Source of the DNA: Planctomycetia bacterium
GTDB lineage: Bacteria > Planctomycetota > Phycisphaerae > UBA1845 > Fen-1342
Assembly: GCA_015709575.1 (NCBI GenBank)
Contig: CP054190.1
Coordinates: forward strand, 2,726,616 to 2,790,615
DNA: 64,000 nt
Reading direction: 5' to 3'
Notes under the pieces: model-generated
The model's database searches: none
What the model was told of the DNA's origin: nothing
What the model saw: only the letters and a program-made list of their open reading frames with translations
Part shown: in pieces, positions 27,563 to 36,757 of the stretch
Layout: each line of letters begins with the position of its first letter
Position numbering within the stretch: the stretch's first letter is position 1
Position numbers and translations under genes: made by a program

Positions 27563-27565
27563 TAG
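26716..27565 (+). pseudogene. IS5-family transposase, broken by two single-base deletions
   Basis: DDE transposase of the element at 26623-27562. The start ATG 26716 has a perfect AAGGAGGT at 26703-26710. The N-terminal DUF4096-like part (YELSDEGFERLAPLLP, GAPWRDMPERYG) is intact. The first catalytic Asp is in FDVDGSNIRAH and the second in AGDKGYSY. After that the conserved text moves from frame to frame: WLRRRRIK one frame back from base 27327, then VIPTRSDQPTLPLDKDQYRR with the catalytic Glu in RRNVVERCIGWLKHCRR one further frame back from about 27351. Two 1-base losses 24 bases apart explain this. The restored stop TAG uses the flanking TA duplication plus G. The element is therefore probably inactive by itself. 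Confidence 0.8.
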
Positions 27566-27630
27566 TGTGACAACCTGAGGCATGTTCAAACTCCAGAGGA
27601 TTTAGCCTATCCACGCGAAGATGGCGAAGT

Positions 27631-27640
27631 CCCCCCCCCC
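27631..27640. repeat. Homopolymer of ten C/G
   Basis: Ten C on the plus strand, i.e. ten G in the upstream part of the cysteine-rich gene on the minus strand. A short frame beginning ATG at about 27680 (MIFLLLFEKSGGG) enters it; with 8 or 11 G it would join the frame of the cysteine-rich protein, with ten it stops shortly after. Confidence 0.6.
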
Positions 27641-27790
27641 AGATTTCTCGAATAAAAGTAGAAAAATCATGGGAATTGCCACGCGATCGGTTGCTCCACT
27701 GTGGCAGCGGCATTGGATCATCGCCGATGCCCACCCGCACATGACAGTCGGCCGAACTAGCTTGCACGGACCCTGATCTGCAACTGCGGA

Positions 27791-27825
27791 CGCCCCGACC
27801 GCTCTCTGCCAGAGCGACCGGGGCG
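27791..27825 (-). terminator. Hairpin terminator downstream of clpC
   Basis: A 15-bp stem with two adjacent mismatches: CGCCCCGACCGCTCT (27791-27805) with AGAGCGACCGGGGCG (27811-27825), and a 5-base loop. It lies 53 bases past the clpC stop on the minus strand. No long U run follows, as is common in GC-rich genomes. Confidence 0.5.
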
Positions 27826-27877
27826 CCGAGTGCTGCTTCGCTGAGCCGATGGCCGCAATTGCCACCGGAAGCGCGGG

Positions 27878-30394
27878 TTACGTTGCGTCTGCGCCGGCGC
27901 CGGCCAACTCCGGCTTGGCGTCCTCCGCGAGGGCCTCGAACACGAGCTTCTTCTCTTCGCCGCTGGTCTCGACACCGATGCGGATGACCTTCTTGCCTTC
28001 GAAACGGCGGCGGAGGATATCCTCGCTGAGCGGATCCTCGACCATGCTGGAGATCGTGCGGCGCAGCGGTCGAGCGCCGAACTTCTCATCCGTGCCCTTC
28101 TCCAGCAGGAACTCGCGGGCCTCGTCGGAGAGAATCAGCGACAGGCCGTGATCCTTGAGGCGCTTGTTCACCTTGGCCAGCTCCAGATCGACGATGCTCA
28201 CCAGGTCGGTATGCGTGAGCTTGTGGAAGACGACCACCTCGTCCAGGCGGTTGATGAACTCCGGACGGAAGTGCCGCTCCAGCTCGCTGGTCAGCATGTC
28301 CTTCATCTTGGAGTAGTTCAGGTTTTCGTCGCGCTTCATGAAGCCGAACGGATCCTGGCTCATGATGCGCTCTGCGCCGACGTTGCTGGTCATGATCATG
28401 ATCACGTTCTTGAAGTCCACGTGACGGCCGAAGCTGTCCGTCAGGCGGCCCTCTTCCATGATCTGCAGCAGCATGTTGAAGACGTCGGGGTGGGCCTTCT
28501 CGATCTCGTCGAGCAGCACCACGGCATACGGGCGACGGCGGACACGCTCCGTGAGCTGGCCGCCCTCCTCGTAGCCGACGTAGCCGGGCGGCGCGCCGAT
28601 CAGGCGGCTGACGTTGTGCTTCTCCATGTACTCGGACATGTCGATCGTGATCAGCGACTCTTCATCGCCGAAGAGGAACTCGGCCAGCGTTTTGGCCAGC
28701 AGCGTCTTGCCCACGCCGGAGGGGCCCAGGAAGATGAACGAACCCATCGGGCGGTTCGGATCCTTCAGGCCGCTGCGCGAGCGACGGATCGAGCGGGCGA
28801 TGGCGCTGATGGCCTCGTGCTGGCTGATGACCTTCTTGTGCAGCTCGTTCTCCAGCTCCAGCAGGCGCTCGGCCTCCTCCTTCTCGAGCCGCGTCAGCGG
28901 GATGCCGGTCATCATGCTGATGACCTCGGCGACGACGTTTTCATCGACGACGCCGTCCACCTCGCGGGCGCGGTCCTTCCAGTCGCGCTCGACCTGCTCC
29001 TTCTTCATCCGCAGCGTCTCGCACTTGTCGCGCAGCTCGGCGGCGCGCTCGTAGTCGGCGGCCTTGACGGCCTCCTCCTTCTCCACGCCGAGGCGCTCGA
29101 TCTCGCGCTCGATGTCCGCCAGGTCGGGCGGCATCGTCATGCTCTTGATCCGCACCCGCGCGCCGGCCTCGTCGATCACGTCGATGGCCTTGTCCGGCAG
29201 CACGCGCCCGGTGATGTAGCGGTTGCTCAGCTCGACCGAGTTGTGCAGGGCCGCGTCGGTGATGTGCACGCGGTGATGGGCCTCGTAGCGGTCGCGCAGT
29301 CCCTTCAGAATCTCAAGGGCATGCTCGGCCGACGGCTCATCGACGTGGATCGACTGGAAACGCCGCGCCAGGGCGGCGTCCTTCTCGATGTACTTGCGGA
29401 ACTCGTCGAAGGTCGTGGCGCCGATGCACTGGATCTCGCCGCGCGACAGGGCCGGCTTGAGTACGTTGGAGGCGTCGATCGCGCCTTCCGCCCCGCCCGC
29501 CCCGACGAGCGTGTGAAGCTCATCGATGAACAGGATCACGTTACCGGCGCGGCGCACCTCGTTCATGACGGCCTTGATGCGCTCCTCGAACTGGCCGCGG
29601 TACTTCGTGCCGGCGACCATCATCGCCAGGTCGAGCACCACGATCCGCCGGTCGTGCAGAATCTCCGGCACCTCGTGCTTCACGATCTTCTGGGCCAGCC
29701 CCTCAACGATCGCGGTCTTGCCCACGCCGGCCTCGCCCAGCAGCACCGGGTTGTTCTTCATGCGGCGGCAGAGCACGGTGATGACGCGTTCGATCTCACC
29801 GCGGCGGCCGATGACCGGGTCGAGCTTGCCCTCGCGGGCCAGGTCAGTGAGGTCGCGGCCAAAGCTGTCGAGCGCTGGGGTCTTGCTCTTGCCGCCCTTC
29901 TTGCCGGGGGTCTGCTCCGGCGGTGCGGCCGACGTGCTGCTCTCTTCAGATTCCACACCCGCGCCCAGCAGGTTCAGCACCTCTTCGCGCACCTCTTCCA
30001 GCCGCAGGCCGAGATTCATCAGCACCTGCGCGGCAACGCCCTCCTGCTCGCGCAGCAGACCCAGCAGGCAGTGCTCGGTGCCGACGTAATTGTGATTGAG
30101 GTTGCGGGCTTCCTCGATCGCGTACTCGATGACGCGCTTGGCCCGCGGGGTCTGCGGCAGACGGCCCATCGTGACCATCTCGGGGCCGCTCTTGACCAGC
30201 TTCTCCACCTCGATCCGCACCTTGCGCAGATCGACGCTGAGATTCTTGAGGACGTTTGCCCCGACGCCGGAGCCTTCCTTCACCAGCCCCAGCAGAATGT
30301 GCTCGGTGCCGATGTACTCGTGGTTAAACCGCTGCGCTTCCTGGTTGGCCAGCGCCATGACTTTCCGCGCGCGATCCGTAAAGCGCTCAAACAT
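27878..30394 (-). CDS. clpC: ATP-dependent Clp protease ATP-binding subunit ClpC
   Basis: Class I Hsp100 unfoldase that feeds ClpP, 838 residues. Two Clp-N repeats occupy residues 1-145 ([25 protein letters not shown]). AAA-1 has Walker [14 protein letters not shown] and Walker [18 protein letters not shown]. The UVR-containing middle domain is [16 protein letters not shown], which marks ClpC rather than ClpB. AAA-2 has [16 protein letters not shown]. The ClpP-contact loop is expected near residue 680. It has its own good promoter 87 bases upstream and lies 226 bases downstream of the T6SS motor gene clpV, which also belongs to the Hsp100 class. It is probably a housekeeping gene rather than part of the T6SS. 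Confidence 0.93.
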   Translation of the reverse strand: MFERFTDRARKVMALANQEAQRFNHEYIGTEHILLGLVKEGSGVGANVLKNLSVDLRKVRIEVEKLVKSGPEMVTMGRLPQTPRAKRVIEYAIEEARNLNHNYVGTEHCLLGLLREQEGVAAQVLMNLGLRLEEVREEVLNLLGAGVESEESSTSAAPPEQTPGKKGGKSKTPALDSFGRDLTDLAREGKLDPVIGRRGEIERVITVLCRRMKNNPVLLGEAGVGKTAIVEGLAQKIVKHEVPEILHDRRIVVLDLAMMVAGTKYRGQFEERIKAVMNEVRRAGNVILFIDELHTLVGAGGAEGAIDASNVLKPALSRGEIQCIGATTFDEFRKYIEKDAALARRFQSIHVDEPSAEHALEILKGLRDRYEAHHRVHITDAALHNSVELSNRYITGRVLPDKAIDVIDEAGARVRIKSMTMPPDLADIEREIERLGVEKEEAVKAADYERAAELRDKCETLRMKKEQVERDWKDRAREVDGVVDENVVAEVISMMTGIPLTRLEKEEAERLLELENELHKKVISQHEAISAIARSIRRSRSGLKDPNRPMGSFIFLGPSGVGKTLLAKTLAEFLFGDEESLITIDMSEYMEKHNVSRLIGAPPGYVGYEEGGQLTERVRRRPYAVVLLDEIEKAHPDVFNMLLQIMEEGRLTDSFGRHVDFKNVIMIMTSNVGAERIMSQDPFGFMKRDENLNYSKMKDMLTSELERHFRPEFINRLDEVVVFHKLTHTDLVSIVDLELAKVNKRLKDHGLSLILSDEAREFLLEKGTDEKFGARPLRRTISSMVEDPLSEDILRRRFEGKKVIRIGVETSGEEKKLVFEALAEDAKPELAGAGADAT

Positions 30395-30480
30395 CTTTCA
30401 ACCTCGCCTTCGCTCGTCAGTGGGCCCGGACCGCCGGTCGTTCGCGCAACCCGCGATTACGGGACCTTCCCCGACAACCG

Positions 30481-30509
30481 ATCTTATTCGGCACCCCGGC
30501 CATCATCAA
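30481..30509 (-). promoter_or_regulatory. Sigma-70-like promoter of clpC
   Basis: On the minus strand TTGATG (30509-30504), a 17-base spacer and TAAGAT (30486-30481). The leader would be about 80 bases. It separates clpC transcription from the T6SS operon. Confidence 0.5.
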
Positions 30510-30619
30510 CAAACCGGCGGCCCAACAGGCTATCGACCGCCGGGGGGCGGCGCTCCAGCCGCGCCGGCCGTCATGCGGGTGGATCGCCGCGCAGAACCGG
30601 CCCGTCCCGGTCGGGAGGG

Positions 30620-33385
30620 TCAGGCCATGCGGTACGTGAACGCACCCTCCGCGCTCACGTCGATCGCAACTTCGCCGAAGCGCTCCGCGTTGGCCATGCG
30701 GGAAAGTATCTGGGCACTCAACTCGGGCAGCAGAGAGCGCGAGACGATGTTGTCCACGTTTCGCGCGCCGGACTCGACCTCGGTGCAGCGCGATGCGATC
30801 GTCTCGACCAGCCCGGGGGTGTAGGACAGGGTCGCCCCGTAGCTGGCACGCATGCGCCGGACAATCTTGTTGAGCTTGAGGCGCACGATCGACCGCAACA
30901 CGTCATCGGAGAGGGGGAAGAAGGGCACGATCGTGCAACGTCCGAGAAATGCGGGCTTGAAAGTCTTTAACAATTCCGGATAAACCGCTTTGGCCAACCC
31001 CTCAGACGTCGGGCGGGTGTCCTTGTCGGCGCAGAGCTTCATGATGACGTCGGACGCGGCGTTCGAGGTCATGATGATGACGCTGTTCTTGAAGTTGATG
31101 TCGCGGCCCTCGCCGTCGCGCATCATGCCCTTGTCAAATACCTGGTAGAACACGTCCTGCACGCCGGGATGGGCCTTTTCCATTTCATCCAGCAGCAGCA
31201 CGCTGTACGGTCGGCGGCGGACGGCCTCGGTCAGGATGCCGCCCTCGCCATAGCCGACATAGCCGGGCGGGGAACCCATCAGCAGCGATACCTTGTGCTC
31301 TTCCTTGAACTCCGACATGTTGATGACGTTGACATTCTGCTCACCGCCGTAAAGAAGCTCGGCCAGCGCCAGGGCGGTTTCGGTCTTGCCGACGCCGCTG
31401 GGACCGGGCATGAGGAAAACGCCGATCGGCTTGTTCGGGTCGGTAAGGTCCGCTCGCGACGTGCGGATGCTTTGGGCGATGGCTTCCAGCGCGTGCGACT
31501 GACCCACGATGCGATCTTCCAGGCGCTCCTTGAGCTGCAGAACGGTGCGGATCTCATCCGAAACCATTCGGCCGACGGGAATGCCGGTCCATCCCGAAAC
31601 CACCTCCGCGATCACCTGCTGATTCACATAGGGGGAGATCAGCGGGCGCTCGCCCTGAAGTGCGGCCAGCTCGGCCGTGAGCTTGTCGAATTCGACACGC
31701 CGGGCGGAAAGCTCCTCGTCTGTGAGCTTGACCGGCTTGGGCTTGGCGGGTGCGGCGGACTTTGCCGGCGCGTCCGGCTTGTCGCCCGACTTCGGAGCCG
31801 AAGCCGGTGAGGCGGCCGGCGGCGGCGCGTCGGGCTGGGCGGGCGGGGCCTTGCAGCCGGACTCAAGTTCCTCGCGCAGCACGAGCAGCCTGTCCACCAG
31901 CGCCGCTTCGGCCTTCCAGCGCTCCTCCGCGGAGGCCAGAGAGGCCGTGGCTTCCTCGCGGCGCTTCTCCAGGTCGCGAATGGCCTCGTCGTGATCGGTG
32001 CCGGCGGCGCGCTCGCGGGCCAGGATGTCGATCTTGACGCCGAGCTGCGCGATCTCGCGGCGCAGATCCTCGACCATCGGCGGCACCGCCTTGCGTGCGA
32101 CCGCCACCCGGGCGCAGGCGGTGTCGAGCAGGCTGACGGACTTGTCCGGAAGCTGGCGGGCAGTGATGTAGCGCATGCTCAGCCGCACGGACGCCGCCAC
32201 CGCCTCGTCGAGCACGCGCACGCGATGGTGCTTCTCCAGCGGCTGCACCATGCCGCGCATCATCTGCACCGCGATGTCCTCGGTCGGCTCATCCACCTTC
32301 ACAACCTGGAAGCGGCGCGTGAGAGCGGGATCCTTCTCAAAATACTTCTTGTATTCAGCCCACGTTGTGGCGGCGATCGTGCGCAATTCGCCGCGCGCCA
32401 GGGCGGGCTTCATCAGGTTGGCCGCATCCCCCTGCCCGGCCTGCCCACCCGCTCCGACCAGCATGTGCGCTTCGTCGATGAACAGAATGATCGGCACCGG
32501 CGAACCCTTCACCTCTTCGATCACCGCACGCAGGCGGTTCTCGAACTCGCCCTTGACGGACGCCCCCGCCTGCAGCAATCCCAGGTCCAGCGAGCGCAGC
32601 ACCACGCCACGCAACGGCGGAGGTACATCTCCATCGGCCAGCCGCTGCGCAAAGCCCTCGACCACCGCGGTTTTTCCGACGCCCGCTTCGCCCGTCAGGA
32701 TCGGGTTGTTCTGGCGGCGGCGCATCAGGATGTCCACGATCTGGCGGACCTCGGAATCGCGCCCCAGCACCGGGTCGATCCGCCCCTGGCGGGCGCGCTC
32801 GGTGAGGTCGATCGTGAACTGGTCCAGCGCCGGGGTCTTGGACGGATCGCCGGGACGCCGGACGCCAGCATCCGGCGAACCCGGCGCTGCGCTGACGGCC
32901 GTTGCGGCTTCTGTAGTGTCGGCGGTGATCGAGGGCAGTTCGCGACGCAGCGCGTCGGCCGGGATCTTCGCGAGTTCCCCCGACAGCTCGCGCGCCAGCC
33001 GCCCGCGCGACTCATCCAGCAACAGGCTCGCCAGCAGGTGCCCCGAGCGGGCACGCCCGCTCTCATACTCGACCGACGCCAGCAGCCAGGCATCCCGCGC
33101 GAGATCCACCGTGTCCGGGCTGAGTGCCGGGGGGCGGGTGTTGCCGGTGCGGAACTTGTCAACGGCCGCCGTCAGGTCGCGCTTCAGCCGACCGACGTCC
33201 ACCTGATAGTGGCGCAGCACGGCCTGTACGTCGGTACCCTCGGTTTCCAACAACTTGAGCAGCCAGTGCTCGATTTCCAGGTTGTAATTCGTTCGCGAGA
33301 GACACAGCCCAGCCGCCGACTCGAGCGACGCGCGGCAGGTGTCATTCAGACGGGCCACGACGGACTTGAGATTCACCGAAATCAC
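30620..33385 (-). CDS. tssH: T6SS disassembly ATPase TssH (ClpV)
   Basis: Hsp100 ATPase that extracts contracted TssB/TssC sheath for recycling. The 921-residue product starts at GTG 33385 (ISVNLKSVVARLND, the ClpV N-terminus) with GGGAG upstream. The Clp-N domain carries the ClpV form CRASLESAAGLCLSRTNYNLEIEHWLLKLLE. AAA-1 has [13 protein letters not shown] and LFIDEAHMLVGAGG; AAA-2 has [22 protein letters not shown], typical of ClpV. In the middle domain, about residues 500-560, is a Pro/Ala/Lys-rich linker (PPAASPASAPKSGDKP) longer than usual. It is the last T6SS gene, 38 bases after the tssG stop. Its presence shows that the sheath is meant to be recycled. Confidence 0.93.
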   Translation of the reverse strand: MISVNLKSVVARLNDTCRASLESAAGLCLSRTNYNLEIEHWLLKLLETEGTDVQAVLRHYQVDVGRLKRDLTAAVDKFRTGNTRPPALSPDTVDLARDAWLLASVEYESGRARSGHLLASLLLDESRGRLARELSGELAKIPADALRRELPSITADTTEAATAVSAAPGSPDAGVRRPGDPSKTPALDQFTIDLTERARQGRIDPVLGRDSEVRQIVDILMRRRQNNPILTGEAGVGKTAVVEGFAQRLADGDVPPPLRGVVLRSLDLGLLQAGASVKGEFENRLRAVIEEVKGSPVPIILFIDEAHMLVGAGGQAGQGDAANLMKPALARGELRTIAATTWAEYKKYFEKDPALTRRFQVVKVDEPTEDIAVQMMRGMVQPLEKHHRVRVLDEAVAASVRLSMRYITARQLPDKSVSLLDTACARVAVARKAVPPMVEDLRREIAQLGVKIDILARERAAGTDHDEAIRDLEKRREEATASLASAEERWKAEAALVDRLLVLREELESGCKAPPAQPDAPPPAASPASAPKSGDKPDAPAKSAAPAKPKPVKLTDEELSARRVEFDKLTAELAALQGERPLISPYVNQQVIAEVVSGWTGIPVGRMVSDEIRTVLQLKERLEDRIVGQSHALEAIAQSIRTSRADLTDPNKPIGVFLMPGPSGVGKTETALALAELLYGGEQNVNVINMSEFKEEHKVSLLMGSPPGYVGYGEGGILTEAVRRRPYSVLLLDEMEKAHPGVQDVFYQVFDKGMMRDGEGRDINFKNSVIIMTSNAASDVIMKLCADKDTRPTSEGLAKAVYPELLKTFKPAFLGRCTIVPFFPLSDDVLRSIVRLKLNKIVRRMRASYGATLSYTPGLVETIASRCTEVESGARNVDNIVSRSLLPELSAQILSRMANAERFGEVAIDVSAEGAFTYRMA

Positions 33386-33423
33386 TGGCGGTTCTCCCGC
33401 AAGAAGCACTCTGAGGCAGCGCG

Positions 33424-34485
33424 CTAGGCCGCGATGCCGGGCACCTCGGCACTGATGGTCTCAAACGCGAATGAGGCGGCATCCACCGCGACGGTCAGCG
33501 GTCCGGACCGCATGAAGCTGGTCCAGCCGAGACGGGCGCCATCCTCGCCGCCCAGTCGGCATTCCGGCGCTTCTTCGCCGCGAAGCGAAAGTTGTACGTC
33601 GAAATCCAGCGCTGCGCCAACGTAGGATCGCACAATCTGCGCCAGGCGGCGCAAGGCCGCGCCACCCGGCAGAAAATCGAGATAGGCGGCGTAGCCCAGC
33701 GGGCCGATCCGCACGCGGAAGCGGCTCTGCACGTCCCAGACACGGGTGCCGACCAGCGCATTGAAGCCCAGGCGCGGGGCGTCGTCGCCGTCACCGCCCA
33801 ATGGCGGCGCCGTGCGCGGGTCCACGTCGAGCCACTGCCCGACGAAGGACTCGATCCGTACCGGGCTTTGGAAATAGGCGACCAGCACGCTTTCGAGCGC
33901 GCTGGCACACCGCGGGCCGCGGGCGAAGTGCCCGGCGAAGTGCACGAACAGCTCATCGTCCACGCTCAGCCGGTTTCGCACGGCGTCCAGCGCGAATCCG
34001 GCCGTCGCGGCCAGGCAGCGGGTGAAGTCGTCCGCCTCGGCTCCGGCGGCGCGGGACCGCTCATAGGTGATCGCGAAGCGGTACTTCTCCCACGCGCGAT
34101 GGAAGAGCGAAATCAGGCGGTGGTTGAATACGTCGTGGAAGTTTGAAAGCGCGTTGTCGTTGGCGCGCTGCAACTCGATCAGCAGCGACGTGAAATGCTG
34201 CGGCAGCACCCCCTGCGGCCCGGTCAGCCCCATGAAATTGACGAGCATCGCGCGGCCGTCGCCGCTTTCGATCGCGGCCTTGGGAAAGGCCGCCGAGCGG
34301 TGCGCGGCGAAGCGCACCGGCTCGCGCTCCGGCGGATTGTCCGAGCCGATCGGAAACGGCGCGCCGTCGCGCCGGGCTGCGTCCAGCAGCAGCAAGCGCA
34401 CAGCCTGAAAGAACTCAAAGCGCTGGGGCGCCCCGGCAAGCTGCGCCTCTAAAGGAGCTGCCGATGCCCCGTTCGCGGCGGCCAT
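33424..34485 (-). CDS. tssG: T6SS baseplate protein TssG
   Basis: Baseplate wedge component that pairs with TssF (two TssF to one TssG) and bridges to TssK. The 353-residue product shows the family pattern: FFQAVRLLLLDAARRDG near the N-terminus (the usual F-F-x-A-V-R-L-L), VRFAAHRSAAFPKAAIES, NFMGLTGPQGVLPQHFTSLLIE, and FNHRLISLFHRAWEKYRFAITYE. The gene starts inside tssF, overlapping its end by 37 bases, which implies coupled translation. tssH follows 38 bases after its stop. The assignment to the TssG/VasB/ImpH family is secure. Confidence 0.92.
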   Translation of the reverse strand: MAAANGASAAPLEAQLAGAPQRFEFFQAVRLLLLDAARRDGAPFPIGSDNPPEREPVRFAAHRSAAFPKAAIESGDGRAMLVNFMGLTGPQGVLPQHFTSLLIELQRANDNALSNFHDVFNHRLISLFHRAWEKYRFAITYERSRAAGAEADDFTRCLAATAGFALDAVRNRLSVDDELFVHFAGHFARGPRCASALESVLVAYFQSPVRIESFVGQWLDVDPRTAPPLGGDGDDAPRLGFNALVGTRVWDVQSRFRVRIGPLGYAAYLDFLPGGAALRRLAQIVRSYVGAALDFDVQLSLRGEEAPECRLGGEDGARLGWTSFMRSGPLTVAVDAASFAFETISAEVPGIAA

Positions 34486-36281
34486 CGGTACACCTCCTCT
34501 CCGCGCTGCTGCGAGCGGATGGCGAGTTGGGTGAACGAATTGATGTTGGCGTACAGTGCGAGAAATCGCTCGAGTACCGTCGCAAGCAGAAACATGCCGT
34601 TGTCGGCATAACTTTTCTCATCGAACGTGACGGTCACCTCCGTCCCGCGGCACAGCCCGGCGTCGCCCTGCGTGATCAGCGCCGTCTGCCGCCGCCCGCT
34701 GATGCTGCGCAGCCCCTGGATTTTCGCCAGGCGGTCGGGCGTGCCGAGCGGCTCATAGAGCAGCAGCAGCTCTTGCAGCACCGCCGCGCCCTTCGGTCCT
34801 TCGACCAGCGACAGGTGATTCAGCGACAGGTGCGACACCAGACGCCACAGGGTGCCGTGGCGCAGGGCGGGCCGCAGCGTGGCCGTCGGCGGCGTGATGC
34901 AGACGATCGGCGCGAGCGGCCCCCCGGCCACCGAGCGCAGCGCGGGGCGCCCCGCGCCGAATTCCAGCTGCGACGGCAGATCGCGGTTCAGACAGGTGGT
35001 CTGGACCTCGACGGTCCAATCCGCCCGCGATGCGGCGTTGAAGTCGAGATCGACGAAGGTCAGTTCTATCTCGGTGCCGGGATCGGGACGACCGTCACGA
35101 TAGCCCGCGCCGTGCCGGGCCGCGTTCCAGTAGACCCGCTGCCGGTCGCGCTCGATCGAGTGCAGCGTGGAGTAGAAGGGGTGGATCTCCACGTCGCGCT
35201 GCTCCGGGGTCGTGGCGCTGACGGCGTCGATCGAGTACACCTCCAGCGCGTGCCCCCAGCGCGCATCCGGAATCACCGGATAGCTCGAGCGGGTCTGCGT
35301 CAGACGCAGCGGCTCGGCGGTCCTCTCGAAGAGGTTCACGATCGGCGTGCAGCCCAGCACGAACGAGCGGGACGAGACGTTGTTCGCCAGGTCGCGCGGA
35401 GCGCGCTTCACGTATATCAGCAACTCGGCGCTGCGACCGGTGCACTCGCGCCACAGCGGCGCCAGGCCGCCCACGTCCACAAAGCGGAACTTCTCCGGCA
35501 ACGCAAAATACTCTGTGAGCAGGCGATAGCCATCAAAGGTGCGCGGGTTCTGCGGCAGCAGACCCTCATCCGGCTCGAAGCCCACCGACTGCAGCGCCCG
35601 GCGGCCGAGGCTGATCGGCGGGCGATCCGGCACGCCGCTGACCAGCGCCACGTCCAGCGCGCTGCTGAAGATCGACTCGTAGATCGCATTGGCGTGAACG
35701 GCGTCGCCGTGCAGGTAGAACCGCAGCGAACCCGCCAGCAGCTTGTCGAGCGTCGCCTGCGCGGAGAATGTCTCCAGCCGGATGCGAAAGGCCGCGGCCG
35801 CGCCTGCCGCCGCCGGCGTGGTCGGCACGACCGCGATCGGCGACAGGGCCGCCTCGCTCACGCGCAGCGGGAACAGCCGCAGCGGAAAGCAGGTGCGATA
35901 CTCGCAGGCGACGCCGTCGATCTCCTCGGTTTCCAGGCGCGTACCGCGCGGTACTTCGTAGCCGCCGAACATCGTGGCCTGGCCGGCCTCGAGCGCGAAC
36001 TGGGCGATCGCCATCGACGGCGTCGGAGCCAGGTAGTGCGGGTAGAGCACGCCGAGCATCGCCTCGGCGATCTCGGGAAAATCGTCGTCGAGCTTCTTGC
36101 GCGTGCGGGCGTTGATGTACGCAAACGCCTCGATCAGGCGCTCGACATATGGGTCGCGACTGGTCTCGCCCTCGACGCCCAGCCGCGGCGCCACGTCGGG
36201 GTTGGCCTGCGAGAACTCACGCGCCAGCTTGCGGGCGTAGCTCAGCTCGCGGTTGTAATAGACAAGCAGGTCGTCGATCAC
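34449..36281 (-). CDS. tssF: T6SS baseplate protein TssF
   Basis: Largest wedge component of the T6SS baseplate, 610 residues, similar to the phage gp6-like family. N-terminal family text: DLLVYYNRELSYARKLAREFSQANPDVA, then GEGTSRDPYVERLIEAF-like (here GETSRDPYVERLIEAFAYINARTRKKLDDDFPE) and LGVLYPHYLAPTPSMAIAQF. GTG at 36281 overlaps the TGA of tssE by four bases (GTGA), and its end overlaps tssG by 37. This dense packing of tssE-tssF-tssG is the common T6SS order and indicates equimolar coupled synthesis. No frame damage is seen. Confidence 0.93.
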   Translation of the reverse strand: MIDDLLVYYNRELSYARKLAREFSQANPDVAPRLGVEGETSRDPYVERLIEAFAYINARTRKKLDDDFPEIAEAMLGVLYPHYLAPTPSMAIAQFALEAGQATMFGGYEVPRGTRLETEEIDGVACEYRTCFPLRLFPLRVSEAALSPIAVVPTTPAAAGAAAAFRIRLETFSAQATLDKLLAGSLRFYLHGDAVHANAIYESIFSSALDVALVSGVPDRPPISLGRRALQSVGFEPDEGLLPQNPRTFDGYRLLTEYFALPEKFRFVDVGGLAPLWRECTGRSAELLIYVKRAPRDLANNVSSRSFVLGCTPIVNLFERTAEPLRLTQTRSSYPVIPDARWGHALEVYSIDAVSATTPEQRDVEIHPFYSTLHSIERDRQRVYWNAARHGAGYRDGRPDPGTEIELTFVDLDFNAASRADWTVEVQTTCLNRDLPSQLEFGAGRPALRSVAGGPLAPIVCITPPTATLRPALRHGTLWRLVSHLSLNHLSLVEGPKGAAVLQELLLLYEPLGTPDRLAKIQGLRSISGRRQTALITQGDAGLCRGTEVTVTFDEKSYADNGMFLLATVLERFLALYANINSFTQLAIRSQQRGEEVYRWPPRTGHRQLL

Positions 36282-36757
36282 GTTCCCAACCCTACCCGGA
36301 ACACGCCGCTGCCGGCCTCCAGCACCGACTCGAACACCGTGCGCTCGGACACTTCGCCGTGTACCAGCACCGCCTCGATGCGGAAGCGCAGCACGCGATC
36401 CTCGCGCGCCTCCATTCGCATTCCCACCTTCACCATCCGCAGCCGCGGCTCATACGTGCGGATGATCTCCTCCAGCACGCGGCAAAACTGCCGCTGGTTG
36501 GTGGCGTCCGCAAAGGGCGTGCCGGTGAAATCCGGAATTCCGTAATTGACCAGCGACACGCGCAGCTCGGGCAGATCGTCAGGGGCGCCGAGGAAGCGGT
36601 GCCGCGTGTTGAGCAGGTTCTGAAGATCGAGGCGTACGGCGTCGCGCAGATCGCGGACGTCGCGGCGCGCGTGCGCGCCGCCATGGTCGCCGCGCCGCTC
36701 GATCAGCCGATCGAGCAGCGGCTCCACCGGCACATGGCCCGCCCCGGCGCGCGTCAT
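36278..36757 (-). CDS. tssE: T6SS baseplate protein TssE (gp25-like)
   Basis: Short baseplate protein homologous to phage T4 gp25, connecting the wedge to the first sheath ring. The 159-residue product contains PLLDRLIERR at the start, DLQNLLNTRHR (the L-L-N-T-R family motif), VSLVNYGIPDFTG, and RQFCRVLEEIIRTYEPRLRMVKVGM. C-terminal RFRIEAVLVHG is the gp25 end strand. The start ATG overlaps the TGA of tagJ by four bases, and its own stop overlaps the tssF start. Length agrees with the family (about 130-170). Confidence 0.92.
   Translation of the reverse strand: MTRAGAGHVPVEPLLDRLIERRGDHGGAHARRDVRDLRDAVRLDLQNLLNTRHRFLGAPDDLPELRVSLVNYGIPDFTGTPFADATNQRQFCRVLEEIIRTYEPRLRMVKVGMRMEAREDRVLRFRIEAVLVHGEVSERTVFESVLEAGSGVFRVGLGT

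Larger units (their letters stand above)
26457..27614 (-). pseudogene. Small cysteine-rich protein gene split by the IS5-family element
   Basis: Two fragments, 27614-27563 and 26622-26457, lie either side of the insertion. When the element and one copy of its TA target duplication are removed, the reading frame joins exactly: ...FEHASGCHT + SPELGRFCVKV.... From the GTG at 27614 this gives 71 residues with eight cysteines (pattern GC, FC, YC, QC, TC, VC, AC, DC-stop), four pairs that could form disulfides. The upstream fragment has no clear signal peptide and the start is uncertain. It stands 14 bases before the exported hypothetical gene. The clean rejoining is direct evidence for a recent disruption; function is unknown. 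Confidence 0.6.

Noticed and set aside
26716-27565. Programmed frameshift in the IS5-family transposase
   Set aside because: Two separate one-base shifts 24 bases apart are needed and no slippery run is present at either place, so simple deletions fit better.
28148-30970. Plus-strand frame of 940 residues opposite clpC
   Set aside because: Antisense shadow of a highly conserved gene; composition and lack of motifs are typical of a mirror frame in GC-rich DNA.
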